The notes beneath the pieces are model-generated. The model worked only from the letters and a program-made list of their open reading frames with translations. It did no database searches and had not been told where the DNA came from. Below are positions 52,934-61,527 of a stretch of DNA of 64,000 nucleotides, in pieces (position 1 is the first letter of the stretch; each line of letters begins with the position of its first letter). The stretch spans positions 4,030,001 to 4,094,000 of the forward strand of contig NZ_JACCCO010000001.1 in the NCBI RefSeq assembly GCF_013409935.1, in the 5' to 3' direction. A program made the position numbers and the translations under genes. This DNA is from Streptosporangium sandarakinum. GTDB lineage: Bacteria > Actinomycetota > Actinomycetes > Streptosporangiales > Streptosporangiaceae.

Positions 52934-53737
52934 ATGAGACGACACGCGTTGGGGCTGGGAGCCCTGGCCATGCTGCTGGCGGCCTGCGGCGGGAACACCG
53001 GCGACCCGGCGGCGGCCCCGGCCGCCACCACGAGCGCCGCCGCGAGCGCCACGGAGAGCGCCGCGGCGAGCCCCACCCCGACCGGCCTGCCGACCCCGAA
53101 CTCCAGTCCCAGCCCTACCGGGGAGAACATCGCCGGCTGCGTCACCGCGGACAAGGGCGAGATCTTCAAGTACACCCGTGACGGCACCGTCACCAAGGGC
53201 GTGATCATGGGCAAGGGGAAGGTCGGCGCGGTCGTCTCCTACGAGCGTCGCGGCACCGTGTGCGACTGGCTGCCGCTGGCCGAGCGGCTGGTCGCCGAGG
53301 GCCGCCGCGTCCTGCTGTTCGACCGCAACGACGTGGTGAGCCCCGAGAAGGACACCGTGGAGATGGCCCGGCGGCTGCACGACGCGGGCGTCGAGAAGGT
53401 GTTCCTGATCGGCGGCTCGATGGGCGGGCGGCAGTCCGTGCTCGCGGCCGGCCTGCTGAAGTTCCCGGTGGCCGGGGTCATCAGCGTCTCCGGCGGCACG
53501 ACCCAGCCCGGGGACGTCACCGCCCTCAAGGCGCCCTTCCTCCAGGTCACCGCCGACGAGGACTCGACCGCCCCGCTCGAACTGGCGCGGGCCGTCTACC
53601 AGGAGGCGAAGAAGTCGGCCGACCGCCAGCTCCTCGTGCTGAACGGCCGGGAGCACGCCAGCGCCCTGTTCACCGCCGAGCAGGGCGACAAGGCGCTTCA
53701 GGCGATCACGGCGTTCGTCACGAAGCACTCGGGCTGA
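52934..53737 (+). CDS. Lipoprotein alpha/beta hydrolase
   Basis: 267 residues. Lipobox LLAAC (Cys18) anchors it outside the membrane; a Thr/Ser/Pro linker runs to about residue 65. The hydrolase has the nucleophile elbow GGSMGGRQS, an acid in TADEDSTAP and a His in NGREHASALF. It is small, without a lid, like dienelactone-hydrolase-type esterases. Possible substrates are esters in the wall space. Its stop overlaps the end of the next, convergent gene by 20 bp. Confidence 0.87.
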   Translation: MRRHALGLGALAMLLAACGGNTGDPAAAPAATTSAAASATESAAASPTPTGLPTPNSSPSPTGENIAGCVTADKGEIFKYTRDGTVTKGVIMGKGKVGAVVSYERRGTVCDWLPLAERLVAEGRRVLLFDRNDVVSPEKDTVEMARRLHDAGVEKVFLIGGSMGGRQSVLAAGLLKFPVAGVISVSGGTTQPGDVTALKAPFLQVTADEDSTAPLELARAVYQEAKKSADRQLLVLNGREHASALFTAEQGDKALQAITAFVTKHSG

Positions 53738-55739
53738 TCTCGACCAGGTTGTCGTGGTAGACGGCGCCCCGGCCCAGGTCGGCGTCGCGCGCCTCCACCG
53801 CGGCGTTCACCGTCGAGCCTCCGGCGCTCAGCTTGCGCCAGTGGCCCTTGGTGGCGGCCACCACGCCGGGCCGTACCCGGTCGCTGATCTCCACCACGGC
53901 CTCGAACCCGCCGACGTCGTTGAACACCCGGGCCCGCTGCCCGTCGACGAGCCCCCGCGACCCGGCATCGGCCGGGTTGACCAGGACCCGGGGGCCCCGG
54001 GAGCGCCGAAGCAGCTCGGGGTTGTTGCCGAACGTGCTGTTCAGGAACATGTGCGAGGCCGGGGTGACCAGCGTCAGCGGGTACGGCCCCTCGGCGGCCG
54101 AGGCCGTGCGCGGGGGGACGTAGGCGGGTCCGGAGCCGAACCGGAGCCTCCCCGAGGGGGTGGGGAAGCCGTCGGCGAACGGCGTGAACGGCCGCGGCAC
54201 GCTCAGCCGGACCCACCCCTCCTTGCGCAGCCGGTCCACCGTGATCCCGGCCAGCGACGGGTGGCCGGAGGACAGGAGCTGCTCGGCCAGCTCAAGGTCG
54301 GAGTCGTACAGCGACGGCTCGGTCAGGCCCATGTGCCGGGCCAGCCGGCGGAACGTCTCCATCGTCGACAGGCACTCGCCCGGCGGCGGGACGGCGGGCT
54401 CGTTCCACATCAGGTACATGTGCCCGTAGCCGGCGTGCAGGTCGGTGTGCTCGATCTGCATGGTCGCGGGCAGCACGATGTCGGCGTAGTCGACGGTGTC
54501 GGTGGGGAAGTGCTCCATCACGACCGTGAACAGGTCCTCGCGCAGCAGCCGCTCGCGGATGCGGTTCTGGTCGGAGGTGGAGGCCATCGGGTTGGCGCCG
54601 TAGACCCACAGGCACTTCACCGACTCGTCCAGCTCGTCGGCCAGCCGGGTCATCGTCCGCCGCCGCACCGGCCGGGCGAGCAGGTCGTCGCGGGTGTCGA
54701 TGTTCAGGTGGATGTATCCGCTGGTGGAGTAGGCGACCCCGCCGCCGGGACGGCGCCAGTCGCCGGTCACCGCCGGGATGGCGGCGATCGTGCGCAGCGC
54801 GGCGCCGCCGCCGGCGTGCCGCTGGATGCCCATCGTGGCCCGGATGCCGGTGGGCCGGGTGTGCGCCAGCCGCAGTCCCAGGGCCCGGATGTCCGACTCG
54901 GGCAGCCCGGTGATCTCCGCGACCACCTCCGGGGGGTGGCGGAGGATCTCCTCGCGGAAGCCCTCCCAGCCCTCGGTGTGCCGGGCGAGGTAGTCGCGGT
55001 CCTCCGCGCCCTCGGCGAGGACCACGTTCAGCAGCCCCAGCGCCAGCGCCGCGTCGGTGCCGGGCCGGATCGGCAGGTACTCGTCGGCCTGGTCGGCGGT
55101 GCGGGTGCGGATCGGGTCGATCGCGACCACGTGCGCTCCGTCCGCGCGGGCGTCCTGGATGAACTTCCACAGGTGGTGGCCGCTGGTCAGCGTGTTGGTG
55201 CCCCACAGCAGGATCAGCTTCGACAGCGCGAACGTCTCGGGGTCCATCCCGCCGGGCGTGCCGTTGATCTCGGTGAGGCCGGCGTTGCCGGCGGCCGAGC
55301 AGATGTTCGCGACGTGCCGGGAGGCGCCCAGCACGTTCCAGAACCGGCGCCCCGCCTCGCCCTCGACGCCCTGGATGTAGCCGAGCGTGCCGGTGCCCTG
55401 GTAGGGCCAGATGGCCTCGCCGCCGTGCTCGTCGACGATCCGGCGCAGCCGTACGGAGATCTCCTCCAGGGCCTCGTCCCAGGTGATCCGCTCGAACTCC
55501 CCCGACCCCTTGGGACCGGTACGGCGCAGCGGGTACAGGATGCGGTCGGGCGACTTCACCTGCTCCAGGTAGCGGTTGACCTTCACGCAGAGCGCGCCCC
55601 GGGTGTAGGGCTGGTCGGGGTTGCCCCGCATCCCGAGGGCCTCGCCGTCCCGCACCGTCACGACCCACGAGCACGTGTCGGGACAGTCCAGCGGGCAGGC
55701 CCCCAGAACGCGCAGTTCACCCATATCACCCAGCGACAT
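53718..55739 (-). CDS. Molybdopterin (bis-MGD) oxidoreductase with N-terminal [4Fe-4S] site
   Basis: 673 residues from the ATG at 55739 (an alternative ATG is 15 bp later). The cluster motif is CPLDCPDTC then GALC (C-x3-C-x3-C-x26-28-C). Mo-pterin blocks include PYQGTGTLGYIQG, NICSAAGNAG, LLWGTNTLTSGHH and the C-terminal dinucleotide-binding domain PASHMFLNSTFGNN. It belongs to the DMSO reductase superfamily, catalysing oxygen-atom or hydride transfer; substrate unknown. No partner subunit, maturation or signal peptide, so cytosolic. TAAAGT (plus 55747-55752) ends 7 nt before the start. Confidence 0.93.
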   Translation of the reverse strand: MSLGDMGELRVLGACPLDCPDTCSWVVTVRDGEALGMRGNPDQPYTRGALCVKVNRYLEQVKSPDRILYPLRRTGPKGSGEFERITWDEALEEISVRLRRIVDEHGGEAIWPYQGTGTLGYIQGVEGEAGRRFWNVLGASRHVANICSAAGNAGLTEINGTPGGMDPETFALSKLILLWGTNTLTSGHHLWKFIQDARADGAHVVAIDPIRTRTADQADEYLPIRPGTDAALALGLLNVVLAEGAEDRDYLARHTEGWEGFREEILRHPPEVVAEITGLPESDIRALGLRLAHTRPTGIRATMGIQRHAGGGAALRTIAAIPAVTGDWRRPGGGVAYSTSGYIHLNIDTRDDLLARPVRRRTMTRLADELDESVKCLWVYGANPMASTSDQNRIRERLLREDLFTVVMEHFPTDTVDYADIVLPATMQIEHTDLHAGYGHMYLMWNEPAVPPPGECLSTMETFRRLARHMGLTEPSLYDSDLELAEQLLSSGHPSLAGITVDRLRKEGWVRLSVPRPFTPFADGFPTPSGRLRFGSGPAYVPPRTASAAEGPYPLTLVTPASHMFLNSTFGNNPELLRRSRGPRVLVNPADAGSRGLVDGQRARVFNDVGGFEAVVEISDRVRPGVVAATKGHWRKLSAGGSTVNAAVEARDADLGRGAVYHDNLVEISPSAS

Positions 55740-55918
55740 GGCTCCGACTTTAGCCGTGGACGCCGAAGGGGGGTACGGCCACGCTGGCCGTACCCCTCTC
55801 CCTTTCCCGGGTCGCCCCGGGGCGCCCTCGCGGGTCACCCCGGAACACCCCTGCGCGTCACCCGGGGACACCCGGAGCTCCGGGACGCCCGGACATGTCA
55901 CCCGGACGCCCCCGCGGG

Positions 55919-57475
55919 TCACTCCGAGACGTCGCCGTGGTCGTGGTCGGCCCCGAGGCCGCCGCCCCCGGTGCCCGCCCGGGTGGCGGCGGGCGTGCCG
56001 CCGCCGGGCAGGTCGCGGCTGTAGGCGTAGACGAACGCCGCCGTCGCGACCGCGCCGGTGTTGATCGTCAGCGCCTTGTCGCTGATGTTGGCGATGGTGT
56101 CGCACGCCTGGTGGTAGCACTTGTCGTAGGCGACCCCGGCCTGGCCGCCGAACTTGGCCGCCTCCTCGGGGCTCTTGATGCCCTCCGCGCCGGTGAACAG
56201 GCCGCCGGCCGGGATGCCCACCGCGATGAACGGGCCGTAGTCGGACCGGCCGGTGAAGTCGGTGCCGACGTACGGCTGGCGGATCGTCCGGTAGTACGTC
56301 TCGAAGAGCTTCTCGATCTCGTCCGATCCCGCCGGGCCCGCCGGGGCGCCCGTCTTGTCGGAGTCGTCGCCGTCGTAGATCCCCAGCGTGTAGTTCGGTG
56401 AGGCGATCATGTCGAAGTTCAGGTACAGCTTGATCCGGGCCTTCTCCTCGGCGGAGAGGCCGTCCACGTAGTGCTCGGAGCCGAGCAGGCCGAGCTCCTC
56501 GGCGCCCCAGAAGGCGAAGCGGAGCCGGTTGCGGGTGGGCAGGTGACCCGCCCGCAGCGCGGTCTCCAGGATGGCCGCGCTGCCCGAGCCGTTGTCGTTG
56601 ATGCCCGGTCCCTCGGGGACGCTGTCGAGGTGGGCGCCCAGCATGACGACCTTGCCCGGGTCGCCCTTGCGGCTCTCGGCGATGACGTTGCGGGTCTTGC
56701 GGTGCAGATCGCTCTCGGTGCTCACCGCGAGCCGCACCGTCGTCCCGGTCGCGGCCAGCTCGCTGCCGGCCGCGAAGGTGGCGCCGACGACGGGGATGTG
56801 CGTGGTGGGCTCGTTGAGGGTGCCGCTCAGCAGGGTCCGGCGGTCGTTGGCGCCCTCGCCCGGCTGACCCTCGTTGAAGATGATCACACCCGAGGCCCCG
56901 GCCGCCTGGGCGTTCTCGGCCTTGACCTGGAAGTTGCAGGTGCCGCGCTGCATCAGGGCGATGTTGCCCGCGGTGAAGCCCGCGAAATCGCTCGCCTCAC
57001 ACCCCGAGGTCGAGCTGTTGGGCGTCGGGCTCGGCGGCAGCGTCAGGTCCACACCCTGCACCGGGGCCGTGACGCTCCCCGAGCCGGAGTAGGTCATGAC
57101 CTTGAAGTCGGTGTTGCGCGCGTAGGTCTTCGCCGCGGGGGAGACCCGCTCCATGACGGCCGGGGTGATCTCGCGGAAGAACGGGAACTCGAACTCCTGC
57201 AGGGTCACGTCGTACCCGGCGGCGCGCAGCTTGCCGGCGACGTAGGCCACCGAGGCCTCGTGGCCGGGGGTGCCCGACGCCCGGGTGCCGCCGTTGGCGT
57301 CGGCGATCTGCTGGAACTTCGCCAGGTGCTGCTTGACGGACGGGACCTTGACCGACTGGCTCAGCCCGGCCGGGTTGGGATCGGCGCTCGCCGGGACGGC
57401 GGAGACGACGGGCAGGGCCACGGCCGCCGCGGTGGTGACCGCGGCTACCAGACCCCTCGACGCGCGTGCGCGCAT
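55919..57475 (-). CDS. Secreted M28 zinc aminopeptidase with PA insert
   Basis: 518 residues from the ATG at 57475 (AAAGGAG upstream). A Sec signal (MRARASRGLVAAVTTAAAVA, cleaved near VPASA) is followed by a propeptide-like start. A PA domain (about 140-260) interrupts the catalytic fold; zinc ligands lie in MLGAHLDSVPEG, NDNGSGSAAILE, AEELGLLGSEHYV, IASPN region and the late YHQACD. It releases N-terminal amino acids from peptides outside the cell; relatives include the Streptomyces griseus aminopeptidase. Gly/His-rich tail. Confidence 0.93.
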   Translation of the reverse strand: MRARASRGLVAAVTTAAAVALPVVSAVPASADPNPAGLSQSVKVPSVKQHLAKFQQIADANGGTRASGTPGHEASVAYVAGKLRAAGYDVTLQEFEFPFFREITPAVMERVSPAAKTYARNTDFKVMTYSGSGSVTAPVQGVDLTLPPSPTPNSSTSGCEASDFAGFTAGNIALMQRGTCNFQVKAENAQAAGASGVIIFNEGQPGEGANDRRTLLSGTLNEPTTHIPVVGATFAAGSELAATGTTVRLAVSTESDLHRKTRNVIAESRKGDPGKVVMLGAHLDSVPEGPGINDNGSGSAAILETALRAGHLPTRNRLRFAFWGAEELGLLGSEHYVDGLSAEEKARIKLYLNFDMIASPNYTLGIYDGDDSDKTGAPAGPAGSDEIEKLFETYYRTIRQPYVGTDFTGRSDYGPFIAVGIPAGGLFTGAEGIKSPEEAAKFGGQAGVAYDKCYHQACDTIANISDKALTINTGAVATAAFVYAYSRDLPGGGTPAATRAGTGGGGLGADHDHGDVSE

Positions 57476-57917
57476 GCGGACTCCTTTGGAGAACAACGGT
57501 GGTGCCGGAAATCCCCCGTGATCGCGATGGGACAGAACGTAGTCCGGACAATCTTGATCTTTAAAGACCGCACCGACATTCGTTATCGAGCGGAGTCGAA
57601 TCAGCGTTCGGGGTGTTCCCCCCTCCCTACTTGACGGGTCGTCCCCGGCGGCGTAGGCGCGCGGGAAGCCGGGCCTGGAACGTGCCTTTCATGATCCATT
57701 CGCCCCGTCGGTCGCCGCCGGGATCCCCGTACGGGGGAGGGCGGGGCTTCTTTTCCGGTTCCGCACAGCAGAATGGAAGCCAACCGCCGGACGGCCGGAA
57801 GCCCGGACGGCACGGTGTTCACGGCTCCGGGCGCCGGCACGAAAGGAAGATCGGTGACGTATCCGTAATGAAGATCGATGACGCAACAGCAATGGAGAAC
57901 GTGCAGAATCGCGGGTG
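57476..57917. other. 442-bp region between divergent M28 and flippase genes
   Basis: Carries a GAAAGGAAG site (57841) and a small coupled ORF (57868-57921), a CCGTACGG (about 57728) and a moderately AT-rich strip at 57538-57605. The longer plus-strand frame ending at 57921 is Arg/Gly/Pro-rich and not convincing. Confidence 0.4.
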
Positions 57918-57921
57918 GTGA
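57868..57921 (+). CDS. Possible 17-residue upstream peptide coupled to the flippase gene
   Basis: ATG at 57868 to TGA at 57921 encodes MKIDDATAMENVQNRGW. Its TGA overlaps the GTG of the downstream gene (GTGA), and the downstream gene has no good ribosome site of its own, so translation may depend on this peptide. A ribosome site GAAAGGAAG lies 19 bases upstream, farther than ideal. Confidence 0.35.
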   Translation: MKIDDATAMENVQNRGW

Positions 57922-60344
57922 CCGAAATCAGAGAGCACGGAGAAGCGTCGTCCGCCGGCGGTGAGAGGCCCCCGGCGAGCGGCGATACCGCCGTGCTCGT
58001 CATCGAGCCGCTGCTCCCGCAGCGCATCCGGCGCCCCTCCGACCTGCTGCGCTTCCTCGCCACGGTCATCGTGCTGGCGGCCGTGGTGCTCCTCGCGCTC
58101 GTGGCGCAGAAGACGCTCAACGGCCTTGAGGGCGACGTGGCCGACAGCACCAACCACCTGCCGTTCCTCCTCGGCGGCGTGGTGGGCGTGCTGAGCGGGG
58201 CCGCCATGCTCGGCGTCCCCGCCGCCTACGCGATCGAGCGGGTGCTCCACCGCGACGGCCTGCGGGTCGCCGAAGGCGTCTTCGCCGCCATCGCCGGCAT
58301 GGTCCTCTCCTTCGCACTCGGCGAGTGGATCATCAAGTTCGGCTCCGCCGAGCTGCGGTTCCTGTTCACCAACGGCCGCGGCGACATCGAGCCGCTCAAC
58401 ACGCTGGTCACCTCGGTCATCGCCTACGTCACCGCGGTGCGCATCTCCCGCCGCCCCACCTGGCGCGCGGCCCTGTGGAGCGCGGTCGCGCTCAACACCA
58501 TCGCGCTCTTCGCCGGCAGCGCCGCCACCCTCCTCGGCGTCGCCGTCTCCCTCCTGGTCGGCCTGGCCGTCGGCTACGCCACCCTGTACGGCCTGGGCAG
58601 CCCCAACACCCGTCCGCCGGGCAGTGCGATCATCACCACGCTCCGCAAGCTGGGCTTCCAGCCCGTCAAGGCCCGGCGGATGGACGACGACCACCAGAGC
58701 AGCAGGCGCTACGCCGTCGACCTCAAGGACGGCAACCGCCTCGACGTCACCGTCCTCGACCGCGACCGCCAGGTCGCCGGGCTTCTCTACCGGCTCTGGC
58801 GGCGGATCCGGCTCAACAGCGAGACCCGCCGCCGCGCCATCCGCTCGCTCCGCGCCGAGCTGGAGCGTGAGGCCCTGATGGCGTACGCCGCCCAGGCCGC
58901 CGGAGTCAGCACGCCCCGCCTCGTCGGCACCAGCGAGATCGGCACCGAGGCGGCACTGCTCGCCTACGCGCACGTCCCCACCCGTCCCCTCGACGACATC
59001 CCCGACGAGGAGATCGACGACAACCTGCTCGCCCAGATCTGGGAGCAGGTCCTGCTCCTGCAGGTCCAGCGCCTCGCCCACCGGAGGCTGACCGGTGACA
59101 GCATCCACGTCGACGACGAGGGCCGCATCGTCCTCATGGACGCCCGCAGCGGAGAGATCGCCGCCGGCGACCTGCTGCTCCGCCTCGACGTCGCCCAGCT
59201 CCTCACCTACCTCAGCCTGCGCGTCGGCGCCGAGCGCGCGGTCGACGCCGCCGCCACCGTCGCGGGGCCCGGCGTGCTGGCCGGCGCGCTGCCGCTGCTG
59301 CAGCCCATCGCGCTCACCCGCGAGACCCGGGCGGCGCTCAACCGGAACAAGGGCCTGCTGCCGGACATCCGGGAGCGGATCGTCGAGCTCGCCCCCAAGG
59401 TGGAGAGCGAGGAGGTCCGCCTGGAGCGCTTCCGCCCGCGGACCCTCGTCACGATCATCGCCAGCACCGTCGCCGCGTACTTCCTGGTCGGCTCGCTCAG
59501 CCAGATCAACCTGAACGTCCTCAGCTCCGCCAAGTGGGGCTGGACCGTCGTCGCGCTCGCCGCCGCGATGCTGAGCTACGTCGCCGCCGCCCTGATGCTC
59601 AAGGGCTTCGTGCCGGAGAAGCTGCCGCTGGGCCGTACGGTGCTCGTCCAGTTCGCCGGGTCCTTCGTCAAGCTCGTCGCGCCCGCCGCGGTCAGCGGCG
59701 TCGCCATAAACACCCGGTACCTGCAGAAACGTGGCATTCCGCCGGGGCAGGCGGTGGCCAGCGTGGGCGCCTCGCAGGTCATCGGCCTGGCCTTCCACAT
59801 CGGCCTGCTGCTGCTGTTCGCCTACGTCACCGGCTCCCGGACCGCCCAGTCGTTCACGCCCTCGCGGACCCTGGTGTTCGCGCTGCTGGCCGTCGCCCTG
59901 GTGACGTTGGGCGTGCTGGGAGTCCCGCGGCTGCGCAGGATGGTCACCTCCCGGGTCCGCAGCCTGTTCTCGGGCGTCGTCCCGCGCCTGCTGGACGTCC
60001 TGCAGACGCCCAGCAAGCTCTTCGAGGGCTTCGCCGGCACGCTCATGCTGACCATCTTCTTCGTGACCTGCCTCGACGCCTCCATCCGGGCCTTCGGCGG
60101 CTCCCTCGACTTCACCGCCGTGGCGATCGTCTTCCTCGCCGGCAACGCCATCGGCTCCGCCGCCCCCACCCCCGGCGGCCTCGGCGCCGTCGAGGTCTCC
60201 CTCGCGGCCGGCCTGACCCTCGCCGGCCTGCCCAAGGAGATCGCCACGTCGGCGGTGCTGCTGTTCCGGCTGTTCACCTTCTGGCTGCCGGTCCTGCCCG
60301 GGTGGGCCTCGTTCGCCTACCTCCAGCGGCACGAGGCGCTGTAG
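57918..60344 (+). CDS. Flippase-like (LPG synthase TM / UPF0104) protein with internal kinase-like domain
   Basis: 808 residues from the GTG at 57918. Seven or so N-terminal membrane helices (residues about 45-230) are followed by a soluble domain (about 240-480) with ALLAYAHVPTRPLDD, LQRLAHRRLTGDSIHVDDE-like segment, and GRIVLMDARSGE, which resembles the H-x-L... D-x-x-V... D loop of kinase-like folds, but with D-G/D-F-G-like motif degenerate. The C-terminal half (500-800) is the TIGR00374/UPF0104 flippase domain, with GSFVKLVAPAAVSGVAINTR and APTPGGLGAVEVSLAAGL. In MprF proteins this domain flips lipids. Likely membrane lipid export; kinase activity is only inferred from pattern. Confidence 0.85.
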   Translation: MTEIREHGEASSAGGERPPASGDTAVLVIEPLLPQRIRRPSDLLRFLATVIVLAAVVLLALVAQKTLNGLEGDVADSTNHLPFLLGGVVGVLSGAAMLGVPAAYAIERVLHRDGLRVAEGVFAAIAGMVLSFALGEWIIKFGSAELRFLFTNGRGDIEPLNTLVTSVIAYVTAVRISRRPTWRAALWSAVALNTIALFAGSAATLLGVAVSLLVGLAVGYATLYGLGSPNTRPPGSAIITTLRKLGFQPVKARRMDDDHQSSRRYAVDLKDGNRLDVTVLDRDRQVAGLLYRLWRRIRLNSETRRRAIRSLRAELEREALMAYAAQAAGVSTPRLVGTSEIGTEAALLAYAHVPTRPLDDIPDEEIDDNLLAQIWEQVLLLQVQRLAHRRLTGDSIHVDDEGRIVLMDARSGEIAAGDLLLRLDVAQLLTYLSLRVGAERAVDAAATVAGPGVLAGALPLLQPIALTRETRAALNRNKGLLPDIRERIVELAPKVESEEVRLERFRPRTLVTIIASTVAAYFLVGSLSQINLNVLSSAKWGWTVVALAAAMLSYVAAALMLKGFVPEKLPLGRTVLVQFAGSFVKLVAPAAVSGVAINTRYLQKRGIPPGQAVASVGASQVIGLAFHIGLLLLFAYVTGSRTAQSFTPSRTLVFALLAVALVTLGVLGVPRLRRMVTSRVRSLFSGVVPRLLDVLQTPSKLFEGFAGTLMLTIFFVTCLDASIRAFGGSLDFTAVAIVFLAGNAIGSAAPTPGGLGAVEVSLAAGLTLAGLPKEIATSAVLLFRLFTFWLPVLPGWASFAYLQRHEAL

Positions 60345-60458
60345 GACGCTCCCGCCCGTCCGGCGGGCCCCGGTCCCGGGAGGCGGACGCCCACGTCCGC
60401 GGGTCCGGCGCGGCTCCCGTCCGTGGACCCCGCCCGGCGGGACCCCGTGCCCGAGGTC

Positions 60459-60498
60459 CCTTCCGGCGCCCGGAACCGCGGTCCCGGGCGCCGGAAGG
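60459..60498. terminator. Bidirectional terminator between flippase gene and aldo/keto reductase
   Basis: CCTTCCGGCGCCCGG (60459-60473) and CCGGGCGCCGGAAGG (60484-60498), a perfect 15-bp stem with a 10-base loop, start at the reductase stop codon. Confidence 0.82.
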
Positions 60499-61527
60499 TC
60501 AGGCCTCGCTCGACCGGGCCCAGATGTTGATGCCCGCCTCGACCGCGTCCTTGTCGATGGCCACGAGCTCGTCGTCGGTGAACGACAGGTTCCGCACCGC
60601 TCCGAGGCTGTCCTCAAGCTGCCCGACGCTGCTCGCGCCGATCAGCACGGACGTCACGCGGCTGTCGCGCAGCGCCCAGGAGAGCGCCATCTGGGCGAGC
60701 GTCTGCCCCCGCCCCTGGGCGATCTCGTTGAGCCGGCGGACGTGCCGCATCGTCTCCTCGGTCAGCATCTCGGGGGTGAGGAACCTCCCCAGCGATGCCC
60801 GGGACCCCTCGGGGATCCCGTCGAGGTAGCGGCTGGTCAGCATGCCCTGGGCCAGCGGTGAGAACGCGATGCAGCCCATGCCCTCCCGCTCCAGGGCGTC
60901 GAGCAGCCCGCCCTCGATCCACCGGTTGAGCATCGAGTAGGACGGCTGGTGGATGAGCAGCGGCGTGCCCATCTCCCGCATGATCCGCGCCGCCTCGACG
61001 GTGTGCTCCGGCGAGTAGGAGGAGATGCCCGCGTACAGCGCCCGGCCCGACCGGACCGCGTGGTCCAGCGCGCCCATCGTCTCCTCCAGCGGGGTGTCCG
61101 GGTCGAACCGGTGGCTGTAGAAGATGTCGACGTAGTCCAGGCCCATCCGCTTCAGCGACTGGTCGAGGCTGGCGAGCAGGTACTTGCGCGACCCCCACTC
61201 ACCGTAGGGGCCGGGCCACATGTCGTACCCGGCCTTCGTCGAGATCACCAGCTCGTCGCGGTACGGCGCGAAGTCCTCCCGCAGGTGCCGGCCGAAGTTG
61301 GTCTCCGCCGAGCCGTACGGCGGGCCGTAGTTGTTGGCCAGGTCGAAGTGGGTCACCCCCAGGTCGAACGCCCGGCGCAGGATGGCCCGCTGGGTCTCGA
61401 AGGGCTTGTCGTCGCCGAAGTTGTGCCAGAGCCCCAGGGAGACGGCGGGCAGCCTCAGCCCGCTCCTGCCGACCCTGTTGTACGGCTGCCGCCCGTCGTA
61501 GCGGTCGTCCGCCGCCGTGTACGTCAC
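60499..61527 (-). CDS. Aldo/keto reductase (YghZ / potassium-channel-beta-like)
   Basis: 342 residues from the GTG at 61527. The segment DLANNYGPPYGSAETNFGRH is typical of the YghZ subgroup (Tyr of the catalytic tetrad), with Asp in FDLANN, Lys in STKAGYDMWPGPYG and His in FYSHRFDPDTP. NADPH-binding end: IGASSVGQLEDS. Reduces aldehydes such as L-glyceraldehyde 3-phosphate or methylglyoxal. The GTG overlaps the stop of the oligopeptidase gene by four bases, so these two are one operon. Confidence 0.93.
   Translation of the reverse strand: MTYTAADDRYDGRQPYNRVGRSGLRLPAVSLGLWHNFGDDKPFETQRAILRRAFDLGVTHFDLANNYGPPYGSAETNFGRHLREDFAPYRDELVISTKAGYDMWPGPYGEWGSRKYLLASLDQSLKRMGLDYVDIFYSHRFDPDTPLEETMGALDHAVRSGRALYAGISSYSPEHTVEAARIMREMGTPLLIHQPSYSMLNRWIEGGLLDALEREGMGCIAFSPLAQGMLTSRYLDGIPEGSRASLGRFLTPEMLTEETMRHVRRLNEIAQGRGQTLAQMALSWALRDSRVTSVLIGASSVGQLEDSLGAVRNLSFTDDELVAIDKDAVEAGINIWARSSEA

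Noticed and set aside
57613-57921. 102-residue plus-strand frame upstream of the flippase gene
   Set aside because: Arg/Pro/Gly-rich, no ribosome site at its start; only its last 17 codons, after an internal ATG, are kept as a possible short ORF.
57819-60617. 932-residue minus-strand frame over the flippase gene
   Set aside because: Antisense of the membrane protein; repetitive Asp/Gln/Gly content is the usual mirror of a codon-biased gene.
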